From NCBI GenBank assembly GCA_026874595.1, contig CM049316.1, positions 2,046,001-2,110,000 of the forward strand: a stretch of DNA of 64,000 bases, written 5' to 3'. The notes under the pieces were generated by a model. It was given only the letters and a program-made list of their open reading frames with translations. It did not search any database and was not told where the DNA came from. The DNA comes from Sipunculus nudus. Taxonomy: Eukaryota > Annelida > Sipuncula > Golfingiida > Sipunculidae. The translations under genes were made by a program, and so were the position numbers. Positions 1-14,902 of the stretch are shown piece by piece; within the stretch, counting starts at the first letter, position 1; each line of letters begins with the position of its first letter.

Positions 1-628
1 AACTGTGAAATGATCAAACATCAATATGAATGTGAATTTTGTAAGCAATTCATCAGGAGTTATTGAGAAACTGCAACTTACACATGTATGAGTTCTATTA
101 ATATCGGACTGATATTAAAACTGGTAATGACATTCTTTAGATAAGTACCTGGTTATGAAGCACATTACTCACACACACATAAAACACATGTCCAAGATAT
201 GTTATAAATAAAATATATTAATTTTAATCTATAATATAAATGATTCCACTTATATAATATAAACTATACCACTCATTAATTAGTTTACTAACATTTAAAA
301 AAGGACAATTGTGAAATACCAACTACTATAGCCGAGCATAGCTGAAAAATATTTGAGCAGATTGAGCTAAATATTTAGGGTTGGGGTTGATATTTTGTGC
401 GATTTTGCCAAGAAGATTGTAAATCAATGTACAATATAATTCTAATTCTACGATGAAATAAAAAGAAATTATGACAAATCTATTCTACCACCCCTGCCTT
501 TTTTATTAACCCATCCAGAACCTATTCATGAGTATGAGTTCATAATTAAAATCTTTACTTGAAACAAAATATTTTATGAAGAGTAATAAATTGCACATCA
601 TTTTCTAATTTTATGACAATGTATGAAA
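1..628. other. AT-rich sequence, nothing recognised
   Basis: No exon, RNA gene or element boundary could be supported. Short open frames on the minus strand are low-complexity and lack protein-like composition. Confidence 0.4.
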
Positions 629-1006
629 AACAAGGGACCCATGGGTCACGGCGCTCAGCTGATCGTGATTGGACTATAAATGTTTCTCCATGTTCGGCTA
701 TTATAAAGGAATGTAATGTAATATGTGAGTAAATGATAAAAATTAATATACCTGACTGATTGATTAATATAGTCAAATAAAGTGGTTTATTTTTTATTTA
801 TTTAGGAGGGGTTGAAAATTGTGATATATTTGAGCAAATATGAATGCAATGACAGCAGTAATAAGCAGTAGTAGAATGATGATAAGGCTATTTGTTGAAG
901 GATCTAAAGTGTATGGTAGTCTGCAAGCGTTCAATTTGACAGATATGATGTTATGATTAACTATGCTGATGAAGTGATTTATGAATATGTGACTGTATGA
1001 CACAAT

Positions 1007-2597
1007 CAGGGTTGGCAAGTTTTAGGCAGGAAGGTTTTAACCATAGGTTTTAACCTGGTTAAAACTGCCCCGCCTAAAACAGGTTTTGGGCAGGTTTTAG
1101 GCACCAAAAGTGCCTATATTTATAAGTGCCTATATTTGTTTAAATGTTTTACTAAAAGATCTATAAAACTACCAAACTGGCTGGGGTGATGCAGTCACAA
1201 GGCTTTGCTGGGCTTCTGGAAGGTTTAAGGTATTACAAGTTTTCCTGTTTGCTGGCATCATGCAGCCTTCAAAGAGCCTGTATAGGTTTCTTGAGCATGA
1301 GACCATGTTTGTGTGGCACAGTTTCATTGGCCAATGTAAAGTTATTATCAGGACCCTTTGGGTTTCCTAATGAGTGCCCTGCTACCTGGAATGATGTAAT
1401 AAAGCCTCTGGTATGCCTCCTGTAACTTAGTGTAAGGCTGGGTATCAGGGGGGGGGGGGGGAGGCATGCTTGATTAGACCAGTTAATTACTATTTAACAG
1501 GGTGATGGGGTAATAAGACCCAATGGTCATAAGTCCTACTACTGTGTACTTGTAGATGTTCATGTGAACTTTCATTCATAACCAGGATGATGCAATCAAA
1601 GCCCTTGCCCTGAAAATTGTTCTTGAGTCAAAATTTTTACTGAGTGATGTTGTCAGGGCCCCTGAGCATGACGTGGGTTTCTCAGGCCTTTAGGCTGAAC
1701 ATTGCCCAAAAGTGATTATGAATATTCTGTGGTTTGCAACATATTCACTGCAATATATTTTAGCATTTTTCAGTTTTATACTAATTATAGTATTTCATGA
1801 GGGTTCATTTTCACAATCTAATCATAGAGTTAACAGAGCATTTTCATCATTATATAGACAATAAGGATGTGCACAAAATCGAAAATTTTGTCAATGGATG
1901 ACCTAGCTAAGGAAAACAACTAGTGGAAATCTTATTAATTATCAATTAATGTAAAAGATATTATCATATTTTAGTTTATGGCTAGCATAAAAGATCTTTT
2001 ATTATTTATAAAATCAATCTTTTGCTTGTTGCCATTTGAAGCTACAGGCATTCAAACATACATGTTATGTTAGTGAGACGACAGTATAAAGGACTATTCA
2101 TCAGTGTAAATGGAACAACTTTTTGAATTGGGGAAAAACTTCTTTCGCATATATCACAAAATTTAATCCCTTGTGATCAAAAAGCCAATCAAAGAATCAG
2201 GTTATAAGCTTACAGTATTAGCATTCATTTATAAATTGGCAGTAATGGTGGTGGGAAACCTCAGAACATGATTTTGGGATACAAGCTAAAACTTTCATTT
2301 GGAAAACCTGAAGTAGTGTTGTATTCATTTGTTGGTTTTTTTTTTGTATCATGGTTTATTTGTTTTGCTTGAATAAAGCGTTCCTCACTTTTAATTTGTT
2401 GAGCATATTTCTGTAATGCATTTAGCTGTGTAACAATAAAACATAGTTAAACTGCAAGTCATAGGTGAGGGTAAGTAAGGTTTTAGGCAGTTAAAGGCAG
2501 TTTTAGGCAGGTTATAACCTATTTTAGGCAGTTAAAGGCAGGTTTTAGGCTCTGCCCTGCTGAAAACAGGTTTTAGGCAGCCTAAAACCCAACCCTG
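1007..2597. mobile_element. Non-autonomous hAT-type DNA transposon with 8-bp target duplication
   Basis: The left end begins CAGGGTTGGCAAGTTTTAGG and the right end is CCTAAAACCCAACCCTG, giving inverted ends of the hAT type (CAGGG...). GACACAAT occurs immediately before (999-1006) and after (2598-2605), a perfect 8-bp target duplication, which is the hAT hallmark. Both ends carry many copies of TTTTAGGCAG, as subterminal transposase-binding repeats often do. It is 1,591 bp and I see no transposase. Confidence 0.9.
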
Positions 2598-3954
2598 GAC
2601 ACAATATCTCTTTAGTCTTGACAAGGTACATTATTGTGATGCCCACTATGTCTACATATTACACAATATTGACATAATTTCTGGCATGTACATAGGTACC
2701 TATGGACGAATAGTTATACAAAATATTAAAGTATGAATATATCTGATTCATCTTGTTCTTGCTTACTGAGGCTAACTTTGGGATGGGGTTCAGGAAAAGT
2801 GAAGGGAAGCACGAAGGTGGATGTAGAAATATTCTATTGTAATGTTTTTCATTTATATAAGAATATGAAAAGCTAAGAGGAAAGGGGCCCTCCTACTTGG
2901 TTATAGTAAAGTTCTAAATATATGATTGCAAACTAATACAAGACTGTCATGAAGAAAAACAGTTAAAGTTTTGAGATACTGTGTTGCATACGAAAATTTA
3001 CAGATGGACAGGCAAGTGGACAGAATCAACTAATACCTTTATTTCACTTTCAAGAGAATAATGCATTTAAGTTTATATATAATCCTATTTTTTTAAGCAG
3101 ATCCACTTTTTCCATTAAGAAGTTTTTATCTGAATCATTTTTTTTATTAACAGGTTTATAAAGTTTTAATTAAAAAACCTGAAAATATAAGTTAAAATAT
3201 TAGAATTGTTGCAAAAGTTGCAATCATTATATATACAGAGTAAAAAACATTGGGTCATATTATGCATACACATATATTTTATTATTTTTAAATCATAAAT
3301 ATTTAAACTGATTTTAAAAGAAAATAATGCCACAACATGGCATCTACAAGAATATTCCTTGAATCACTATTAAAAAGTTTTGCTCATTGGAGTTTTCAGG
3401 ACATGCTTAATTTTATTCACCAAAATAAAATAAAAGTAAATTTGATAAAATAAAACATCTTTTCAAATAAAGTATACACACTGTTGGTTGAATGAGGGAC
3501 AAACAATATCATTGTGCTTATTACTATCCCAGTTTTAATTAATTACTGGAATTAATAGTCAATTTCACACCTGGTGAAGTTTTTACTCTTCTCAAGTAAG
3601 GAATTACTTATCTCATGAACATCCACACTTTCACAGCAATACACCACTTTGTGGACACAATTAAATGTACACTTTAATCATTGTAACCCTGGTGGTTCAA
3701 TACAAAATCTAAAATGTAGCATGTCCAAGAATAAAATAAAATACAGAAAAAATATAACATTCATCTAGTTTATGCACCAGCTGGGGGGATGAGTGCAGGG
3801 CAGAGGGGAAGCCTGCTAGTAGTGGCCAAGCTGGGCCAAGGTAAGCTGCCTTGGGTGGGTTACATAATGCAAGTGAAGGCTGTACTACTAGGTGGGCTAG
3901 ATGTAAACAACACTTGACATGCTGTATGAAAATATGAATAAAAGCTATTCATTC

Positions 3955-5055
3955 CAATCAATTTCTTTTGAAAGTTCAGATTTTAAAAGATTAAATCCTT
4001 ATGCATATATGCTGGGAAAATTAAATCAACAGTGCAAAAGTTGGACAAAATGTAAGGTATTGATTTTTTATTTATGCTAATAACTTGAAAAATTTGCAAA
4101 ATTCAGATCTAATTTTGGGTAAACAATTGAATCTTGATTAAATAAAGTTATATTCCTGAAAAAAAAAGTCTCTAGGTTCAGCAATTCTCATGTTAGATGA
4201 GTAAATATATTTCCTGATTTTTTAAAAAATTGCATTGTTTTGGCCAATAACTTAAAATAATACCCAATACTGACCTAATTTTTGGTATGTTCATAGAAAA
4301 TGTAGGAACAAAGTCCTAATGACCCAATTTTCGGTATGGTAGGAGATTTTTGGGACATCTAAAATTATGTCAACAGCCTGGGGAGCATAGAGATGTGCAC
4401 TGAATGACCTACAGTCATCAAAGTGGACTGCTTGACAATGTAAGGGAATACAACAAGAGCCTCCGAAAAAAATTCAATAACTAGCCTAATTTTGCAGCTT
4501 TCATTTTCAAATTTCAGATTTTAACAGATTAAATCCTTATGTATACATGGTGTGAAAATTAAATCCACAGTACATTCAGGAAAAAAAAGTGCCATGGCCA
4601 AAGTTGGGCAAAAGTTTAGGTACCAATTTTATATTTTTGCCAATATTTAAAAAAAATTAACAGATTTTGATCTAATTTTTGGTATACAATTAAATTTTGA
4701 TTAATTAAAGTTGTATTACTGGAAAAAAGTCCCTACCTTTAACACTTTTGGTCTTAAGTGATCAAATATCTTCCTGATTTTTTTACCAAGTCCATTATGT
4801 TTGGGCCCATAACTTTTTTAAATCATATAATACTGACTTCATATCTGGCATGTACATAGGAACTATATAGAGGAATATTTATGGTAAATATGAAGAAAAC
4901 CAGATGAGTAGTTTTGATATTAGGCAGTCCTGAAGTGTGAAAATAGATTTCTAATAAAAAATTGAGGTTTTTCCTTAATATCTCAAAGGAACGAAGTCCT
5001 ATTGACCAAATTTTTGGCATGGTAGGAGATTATGGGGACATCTAACTGTATGCCG
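3955..5055. repeat. Direct duplication of a roughly 550-bp unit
   Basis: Sequences at 3,955-4,376 and 4,505-5,052 share a string of landmarks in the same order: AGATTAAATCCTTATG, AAATTAAATC, a run near GATCTAATTTTGG, TTCCTGATTTTTT, and GGTAGGAGATT followed by GGGACATCTAA. They are diverged but collinear. Confidence 0.7.
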
Positions 5056-5189
5056 AAATTCAGATTCGTAGGTCCAAAGGTGTCGAAACGTGCCAGTCTT
5101 ACAGACGGACATCCAGACGGACAGACGGCAAGACAGACGGACAATGGACCATGACTATAGCTCAGATGACTTATAGTCAGCTGAGCTAA

Positions 5190-6839
5190 AAATTGGTAAT
5201 TTTCTTGTTTTCTGTAACATTTCTGTACTTTATTAAATCCTTTGGTACAACAAGGGTATTCTATAGAATCTACATGGAGCAAGTCACAATTAAGTAAACA
5301 GAGTGCTAAGGGCAATCCCAATGAGGGTCTGACTTCTGGTGTTGCATCGGTAAACTGCACATCAAACATCCATGCAAACTGCTGCATGATTACACATAGG
5401 CCTAAGTCAACTGTGAATGTATTATTTATTATTTTATTCCAACAGAATTTCACTTTTTGTCTTACCTCTGGAAAACGAAAGTTCAACAAGCAGATAAAAA
5501 AAAATGTTTTGTTAGAAATCGTGTGCACATCTACTTATACTAGGATTGGTCTGTACCCTACAGCTTGTACTGCCACCTCAACGTCTTCAGTTAATTAAAA
5601 ATTGACGTTCGGGTTGTAGGCTGCCGCTACCTTTATCTCCCATTTAGGGATACGACAGGGGGGTCACAGGAAGAAGCCTCCCTCCTGCAACCCCCATGTG
5701 ACCTTTCATGCTTCAGCGCACAAGGGGCTAGAGCGACCGTGGTACCTGCACTTTCAGTGGTCACAGGAAAGGGCCCACTTCGTGCAACAGGGGTCTAGGA
5801 TCGTAGATAATTAACACTAATCACTGCATATTGAACAAAGGGATTAGGGATCAACAGAGTTATTATACGTGTAACACTTTATAATTCTTGTATTGGAATG
5901 TAGGCATTATGTGGTGCGAACATAATGAAAGTTGGCCAATATAGTTGATAAGCAATTGTCTTAATTCTGTCCAATTTATGTGCACTTAACCAGTAAACAT
6001 GTACATATAAGCAACCCAAGTCGCTCGAACAAATATTTGGAATCACTTTCATGGTTATCTTCGATATTCTCACATGGTATAGGTCAGTAGCGGCCTAAAG
6101 CTTGAACAATTATGACCGCCTCGAGGTATGTGTTATCGTTATGTCATGTAGGTTAAGAACACAACTCTGGAGGTCAGACCCCCGTCCCACGAAGCACTCT
6201 GTAAATTTAAAAGCCACATTTTTTTTTTTGCTATTCAACAAGAACGAAATAGTCCTTATTCCGGTGGATCCCGGGCAAGTCAAAACATTATATCATTGAT
6301 AATATCAGCAGTTGTTTGCTCAACAGACATTTAACACAGGGTGGCCTGTAACTTATATATTTGGTCAGAGTCATTCACTTCAATGATCCAAAGACCAAAT
6401 GCGGGCAGGTCAGGGCGAGCGGACTGAAACCTTTGACCGTCAGTGATGTACGTGCCCGGGATGTGCATGCCGGGTATGATGTATACCTGGCCGGGGATGA
6501 TATCTACCTGGCCTTTTACTGTATGTTTTGACTATTTACCTCGTCGTGGTTTTCTACCACCCATACCGGCAGTTTGCTGTATTTCTTCAGGGGTGTGGGA
6601 GCGTCACTCTGACCGGCCATCACGTCTCATCACAACATCAAAGCTTAGTTTGAATAGTGGATACCAGATGGCAGCAACGTATACACCAATGTAATACTGG
6701 TTCCGGCATCAAAACTGCCATTTAGTAATGTAATTGTGTAATGAGAACGGGACGAGTCTATTGAATATGACTGACTAATGTGTTTGTGTAACCCCCCCCC
6801 CTTTTTTTTTTGTTTCCTGCAAGGCCTGAAAAGAGATAT

Positions 6840-6840
<1 letters not shown>
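5190..6840. other. Unassigned, less AT-rich segment
   Basis: This segment has more CpG than its surroundings and no repeat-family landmark. It contains overlapping open frames at 5242-5598 (plus) and up to 5528 (minus). The minus frame continues to CCTTGTTGTACCAAAGG and an AATAAAG, so it could be the tail of an unknown transcript. At 6470-6511 there are two copies of a 21-bp unit (CCGGGTATGATGTATACCTG and one base). No frame matches a family that I know. Confidence 0.3.
6470..6511. repeat. Two-copy 21-bp repeat encoding a PG-rich peptide on either strand
   Basis: Copies at 6470-6490 and 6491-6511 differ at few positions. The minus strand reads GQVDIIPGQVYIIPGMHIPG through the repeat and continues TYITDGQRFQSARPDLPAFG; the plus strand reads MYVPGMCMPGMMYTWPGM. 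The minus reading looks the more protein-like and has a possible GTGAAT donor downstream, but no family is recognised. Confidence 0.35.
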
Positions 6841-9070
<2,230 letters not shown>

Positions 9071-9075
9071 TTAAC

Positions 9076-9505
9076 CTACGATTCCATTTACGCGGTCGCG
9101 GTAGAAGATTGAGTCTAACATATATGGTATGATGAAGGACCGATTTCTTTTATGCGGTCACGATACGTATCCGACCCGCTATCTGACAAATTTGGCGTAG
9201 GATCATGTAGCGACCTGTCCTACAAAAAAAATAAAATAACGGGTATGTTTGGATGAGGAATCCCGATTCGAGCAGCTGGTTTCTTAATCCTTTAATGACA
9301 CTTTTCACAATGCGGGGATATATAGGCCAACATGTGGGCCCTCTATCATACATAGATATTTTATATATCACATGTACAAATAATGTATATTACATATACA
9401 AACATACATTTTATCCGCAACCGCATAAAAGGAATCGGCCTTGCCGCAACCGCATACCGCGACCACATATATTTCGCAGTCGCAACCGCACAAAAGGAAC
9501 CGTAG
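9076..9505. mobile_element. Inverted-repeat (MITE/foldback) element, copy 1
   Basis: The left end CTACGATTCCATTTACGCGG and the reverse complement of the right end (CTACGGTTCCTTTTGTGCGG) match at about 20 of 26 positions. A second internal inverted pair (ATTTCTTTTATGCGGTCACG near 9,145; reverse of CCGCATAAAAGGAAT near 9,420) makes it foldback-like. The same ends occur at 45,324-45,857. It is non-coding and its flanks are compatible with a TA target. Confidence 0.75.
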
Positions 9506-9509
9506 CTCT

Positions 9510-11460
9510 AGTATTCCAACTATGTGATTGTATGTAAAACAGTATATGTAAACTCCACTGGGTATGTATGAAACCCTGTAAATATTATAAGAAGGGAGAG
9601 AGTGGTGTGTTGTTCTTAAAGGCCTTCTACAACACTCAGGGTGTTTTTGCATATATGGAAGTTGGCCTTTAAAACTTTATTCCAACTGAAACACAGAACC
9701 GAAGTTCCGGTATTTCACGCATGCGCCGTGTAGTCATGTCCCTGTGATTTTAATACAAAAGGGCATGACAGATGGTGCCAACAATCAGTCTCATACTGAG
9801 CTGTTAACAACACACCTCAAGTGGAAATCAGCTGAAGTGTGATGATACATGTATAATTTATTTACTGAAATAAATTTGATAAGCGCGTTCAACAAGCAAA
9901 CTATTTTATTATGCATTATGGAAACATGGAAACTAACTTACACCACCAAAAATGTGTAAATATAATTAACAGTTGTCAAAACAGTTTTTAAAACATGGTC
10001 AGACCGGCTATGAATGTATGCCGAATATTTCTGATTGAATGAGTGTACCAATGTTATGTAGAACAAGGCCTACTCAGGTTTAAGGGATATGAAAGAATTG
10101 CTGCAAAGTATGTACGAATTTCCAAGTTTGATCTCAATAAATTTTATTTACGCAATTTTATTTAATTAGAAAATCAACCTAGTTGAAAAGTCAAGTGATA
10201 ACAACAGATTGAAAACATTTAAATAATGGCTATAAGTAACTTACCTGCTCTCGCGGCGTTAACGTATATGTCATAAGATCATGCAAACCTATTGTTGTCT
10301 TTGTGCCATTATTAAACCATTAAACATGTCAAATATCAATGAGTACATGTTTTAGAACCTAATATTTTATCATATTTTAATATTTAAATAAAAAATGAAT
10401 AATTATAAATTTGCCATATGTAGAGCTTGGAATTCGAGACATGAAAATTTATTTTCTTATAAAGGAAATTCGAAAATTTTAAACAGGCTACAAAAAATAT
10501 ATGAATAAAATAATGTTTTATAAGATTAATCTTGTGGAACCTGTTAGCTTGTGGAAATTGGAGGGGAGAGACATTGGAAATCTAGATGGTTACTGGCTGC
10601 CTGTCTGACTGACCTAGGTTAGCTCCCCCCAGACCAGTTACATAACCAGCTATGCAGTTGGCCACATCACCTCTGCAGTTACCTGGCCTACTGTTAGCAA
10701 CAGTCATTTATATGACATAGTCTCTAAAAACCTAAATAAAAGCTGTATTTTTTCTACCAATTGCTTTCAAATTTCAGACAGAAACATTTTTTTTTTATAT
10801 TTAGGTTCTACAAAAAAAGATAAAAAGCTTTTGGAAAAACATTTCCCCCTATATGCATACATTTCAGCGTTAGGCCTACGTTGTGCAGTAGTTTTTCGTT
10901 TGATAAATGTCTGCTTTTATTATTTAATTCAGTAATTATGCTTTCTCGTCTCTATACACGCTGAAATTGAATCTGAAGTAATAAGGGGCGTATATTTGTG
11001 ACTTTATCAGGTAATTCTATATTATGCCAATGAACGGCTACACAGTGAATGCACAGACAGCTACGCCTAGGATGCATCGCAGGTTTGGTCAATCAATATT
11101 CACAGGGTATTTGCTATGGACACTATAAGCAGACTTTATCATTAGCTAATATATAATAATTTTCAGTCTAAAACTTTTCTGTGAAACATTGGTATTTAAG
11201 TGTTATTCCCATAATTGGGATTAACATTATCTATGTTTATTATATTAAATGTTCATTATTTATTATGTTAATGTTGGTTCAAAATATATTTCGCGGTAAA
11301 ATATACTGTATTCAGCCTGGTTTTGACAATTCTTAGATCTCTTTATTGGAAATCGTGTTCATATATATGTATTCCAATCATAGTTCGTTTAAGTTATCAT
11401 GTTTGGAGCAATTAGTTGAAAATGACATTTTTCCTGTGACCTGCTACATGCATCAAATTA
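9510..11460. repeat. AT-rich interspersed repeats, no gene
   Basis: 10,080-10,760 is a diverged relative of the 7.4-7.8 kb and 3.7-4.0 kb sequences (TAAGATTAATCTTGT, an AGCTGG-rich block with GGTTACATAA-like strings, then TTTCAAATTTCAGA). Nothing else is recognised. Confidence 0.4.
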
Positions 11461-11505
11461 TTTAATTTTTTTTCTGATTCATTTCTGTTCTGCATTTATC
11501 TTGAA

Positions 11506-11641
11506 GAGTCTGCCTTAGATGGTCTTAAAGAAAAACTGCCTGATATCAAATATGTCTTCACAGAGAAGAAAAGAAAGATATTGGAGACAGAAAAAGCAGC
11601 ATTTGATAGACAGGAAATTCTGACGTTACCAAATGAATGTA
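11506..11641 (+). CDS. Possible exon, unknown protein
   Basis: After a pyrimidine-rich tract and TTGAAG (11501-11506), an open frame reads SALDGLKEKLPDIKYVFTEK, then KRKILETEKAAFDRQEILTL and PNE, and meets GTAAGC, a good donor (11641-11642). If it is not spliced, the frame continues CKLFQKICIG to a stop. The composition is protein-like (charged, helical). No family is recognised and no neighbouring exon was found, so it may be a lone fragment. Confidence 0.3.
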
Positions 11642-11719
11642 AGCTATTCCAAAAGATCTGCATTGGTTGAAGGAGAAACAAAAAATTCACAGAAGCTAAT
11701 GACACGCACATTTATGTAA

Positions 11720-14058
11720 AATATGATCATGTTCAATTGTTTTTTTCCTCCAGTATATTAAAAATCACACGTGCACGCCGCGATCTTTTACCGCCGCCCT
11801 GTGGCTGCAAGTTAACTTACAGCTCTGGACCAATATCCACCAAGATATTTGACATTGGTTTCCTGCTTTAAGAAGATTGCAGCATCACCTCCAGGTACTC
11901 GTCAGTGAGACCATATGTCGACCCAGAACTTCCACAAAATATGTGCTTCCGAATCCACGGATATGTTTTAATTTTTGAAGTACATTGTACTTCCTCATTC
12001 ACATGAGAAAAAGAACACAGAGTCCTTGGCAGCAGACCCTTCATTTGTAAATATGAAAATACAAAACGAGCAAACTATTCGGGCATCATTCACTCATCTT
12101 AATGAGGCTGGTTCATTATTTGATCTGGTTTAACAAATTGAAGAGAGTGGATGTAGTTGTTTTCAATGTCCGGTTGGTTTGGACATATGTTTTATTGTCT
12201 TACAGTTATACAATAATTTTATATCCTTATGCACTGCATATATTGTCTCCATGATCTGTGTACTAATTACAATTCAATGTATTGTGGTGCACTCCTTACT
12301 TAGCGGTTATACACTTCAGTCGCTCCAGATTAATACATATATTGTGGGATAGGAAGCGAAGAGGTAAGAAGGTCACAGCGCTCTCTTTCCCGAATATTTG
12401 TGATATATAATTTAATTTAGAAGAGAGTTATAACTGAAGGATACAATAATTTGTAATTATATATAGGTCTGGTGACATATGGGAAATCAATGATTTTACA
12501 TTAATGATTAGGTCATGTTAACACAAAATTCTATAAACAATGGTAAATGAAACAAACATGAATCCAGCTACTCAGGGGGTCGAGGAATGTGAAGGATTTT
12601 AACATGGCTCTACTTTTAGAACACAGGGACACTTGCAAGAGGGATTCAAATGGATGGCTTTAGACCTTTTCAAGATCATAATAGCAATTTAAGCATTATA
12701 CATTCCATGGAAAATGCCTCAAAATTCTCTGTTTTGACTACATATTTTAATATATATATATTGTTTATAACCGTGTCCCTGATGAAAAAAAATATAATCT
12801 GCAAAGCATGTACTTTTAAGTTCATATGCACCAATATGCAGCCCTTGAATATTTTCATTTATGCATTAACACCCCCAAAACTAATATGGTGATATCAGAT
12901 CTCGTTCTTTAATACCCCTAGACGCAGAGCGCATGGTGTTGTAAAACCATGCATTGTTTACGCAGCTTTTCATATATTTTGCAAAGTTTTTATCCAGTTA
13001 AAGAACATATGGCCAAAGCTCAGTTTTTAGAACAATATAATGACCAGGACTAATGAGTCAAAAGCTTCTTAAATTCTTGTAAAGAATTATTACATTTCCA
13101 GTACGATGGATCATTCTTTAACACTTCAGTAGAGCAAAGGCTGAGTGTCAATGCTGAATGGTCTGTTTCCACATAAGGTACAACCCTATAAGCAAAGTAT
13201 AAGCCCGTACCCCTTCAGTTTCGTCTTTTTCTTTATAAAAAATCCTGACGCCCGCTTCTTAACATTGAAAAAAAAGGGAATAAGAACATTATATTCATTG
13301 ACATATACATTATACAAATGTTAACTACTAAGATTTTCCCATAAGATGAATTTTCTTTGGACTGATTTAGGATGTAAACCCTCATAAAGTACAAGAAAGT
13401 GGAATCATACAGGGGTATTACGGGACAATCCTCATACTTCTGTAAGTAAAGCAATAAACGTATAACACTCTTCAGGCTTCCTGCTTACAACTATCAGTGT
13501 GGAGCACCGACCCAGTCATCAGGCATGTCTGTCATAAACTGGATGATTTTTTAATAAAAAATGCTGTTCCCAGTTTCGTCTCGATGTCATGATATTAATA
13601 AAAGAAAAAAAAAAAAAAACGCCCGGTAAATATCCTATGGAATATCTGAGCGCAACGTGGTATGTAACACAATGACATTCTCAAGCTGATCAAGGTCTCC
13701 GACCGCTTTTACTTTTAGCCTGAAATAGTAGGTCTTTTAGTATTTGTCTCGCTGAGAAATTTGGCTTACGGGATATACTGTATTTTAATAAAATATTTTA
13801 AACAAGCCAGCAGTTAATGAATGTAACTCTATGTTAACAATAGAAGGTGTACATAGTACATGCTGTATGTCAGTAACTGAATCTATAGATACATGAAACA
13901 ATAATTCACCAAACGTTGTAACAATAATGTTCCGATCAATAAAATAGCAATAAATCAGTTCTAGAAGTATTTTATAAGAAGGGTTCAATCATTTTAAGAG
14001 AAAAGGACACATTAACACCCGATTTGTATGTATCTGATACCTATGACCCTACAAAGTT
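11720..14058. other. Intergenic sequence downstream of gene B
   Basis: No exon is supported. At 13,598-13,619 an ATTAATAAAAG followed by a run of about 15 A could be the tail of a retroposed copy in plus orientation, but I could not identify its body. Confidence 0.3.
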
Positions 14059-14570
14059 TTAATCATGGTTATCCTCCGCAGCCGACGGCAGAACTGACAT
14101 GGCAGCTGAGAGAGCTCCCCCGACCCCGCCCCAAGCTAGGCCAACTTCAGCAGCGGCAAAACCAAGAGCCACGGCAGCAAAGCCACTGGTAGCAACGATG
14201 CCGGCCCCTATGCACCCTGCGGCAACTGCTACACCTACAGCAATGCGGGAAGCAGTCTTCCTTGTTTTGTCGGGAGAAGAGAGCTCGGCGTCTCTGGCAG
14301 ATTTTATGCACGACAAAAGTTGTACCTCACGTGCAGAGAGTTCGGCATTTTGGCGTTTAAGAAGATTCATTTTTTCAATAAAACAATCTCTCCCTCAAAA
14401 TATCTGAAGAGCTTTTCCTGTGTTATTTTTATGGTAGTATGGTCGATTGCTTTTGTCTTCTGCTTGAAAATGTACATCACCGTCTCAACAGTCTCCTTGT
14501 GGTACACTTGCACGTCTTGTGTCCTTTTTCTCCAAGGTTGGAACTTTGAAAAGTAAAGATAAAAGTATAA
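14059..14570 (-). pseudogene. Gene B last exon: helical end plus membrane segment, frameshift
   Basis: The acceptor GTACAG opens a frame reading YFSKFQPWRKRTQDVQVYHK, matching NFSKPMGRTVDEYHEE of gene A, to EIVLLKK. An A6 tract (14370-14375) is one base short of keeping frame. The next frame reads MNLLKRQNAELSAREVQLL, then a 50-residue Ala/Gly/Val-rich hydrophobic region (IAVGVAVAAGCIGAGIVATS onward), ending SAAEDNHD and a TAA at 14059. Unlike gene A there is no intron before the membrane segment and no KKxx tail. Confidence 0.75.
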
Positions 14571-14812
14571 CTGTACAGGGTAATTCCTTCCTGTCTAAAA
14601 GAGATTCGCAGTTGGCTGCATACAATGAACAATAAATCATGTATAATTAATCTCCCTTGAATGATAAATTCACATATATTTATCCGACATCGAACTGAAG
14701 ACAATATAATTAAACAAAATTAACTGTGCCAAACTGGGCTGCTTAAGCCAACCGGGTTATCCAACAGCTGTGTTTCCTTGGACACTGTTTTAGCTTTTGA
14801 TCAAGTATTACG

Positions 14813-14902
14813 TTAAATTTCTGGAGCATCTGAACATAACTTTTCCATTATGGCTCTATACATTTCCTTTACTTTATAATAAGCGGCCTGCGCCTGCGCT
14901 TC
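14813..14902 (-). pseudogene. Gene B exon 12 equivalent, runs into TAA
   Basis: After acceptor TTTTAG it reads EAQAQAAYYKVKEMYRAIME then K, the same 21 codons as gene A exon 12. No good GT donor follows; the frame continues LCSDAPEI to a TAA at 14813-14815. The gene A donor sequence AAG|GTTTGT is AAG|TTATGT here, so loss of one G could have destroyed the donor. Confidence 0.65.

Larger units (their letters stand above)
629..5187 (-). mobile_element. Large palindrome-ended repeat, reversed copy (hAT nested inside)
   Basis: The left edge has GACCCATGGGTC followed by a GCTCAGCTG motif (629-661), and the right edge has GTCAGCTGAGCTAAAA (to 5187) preceded by a run of GACGGACA-type repeats. Read in reverse these are the two ends of the element at 59.4-61.9 kb. 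The body is non-coding and AT-rich and includes two diverged copies of a roughly 550-bp unit. Whether it is one element or two neighbours of the same family is not certain. Confidence 0.45.

Noticed and set aside
1186-1425. 79-codon plus frame inside the hAT element as a transposase piece
   Set aside because: It shows no hAT transposase motif (no dimerisation segment, no BED zinc finger), and the element appears non-autonomous.
4983-5528. 181-codon minus frame as a gene
   Set aside because: It crosses the boundary of a repeat family (GACGGACA run and GCTGAGCTAAAA end near 5,187), so the front and back cannot belong to one protein. Only the part above about 5,230 might be real, and it matches no family.
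9150-9652. Three overlapping frames of 73-94 codons at 9.1-9.65 kb as genes
   Set aside because: They arise from the GC-rich inverted repeats of the foldback element, with no motif or consistent frame.
14099-14407. 102-codon plus-strand frame rich in alanine and proline
   Set aside because: It is antisense to the membrane-segment exon of gene B. The minus-strand reading aligns with gene A and forms a hydrophobic domain, so this frame is a shadow.
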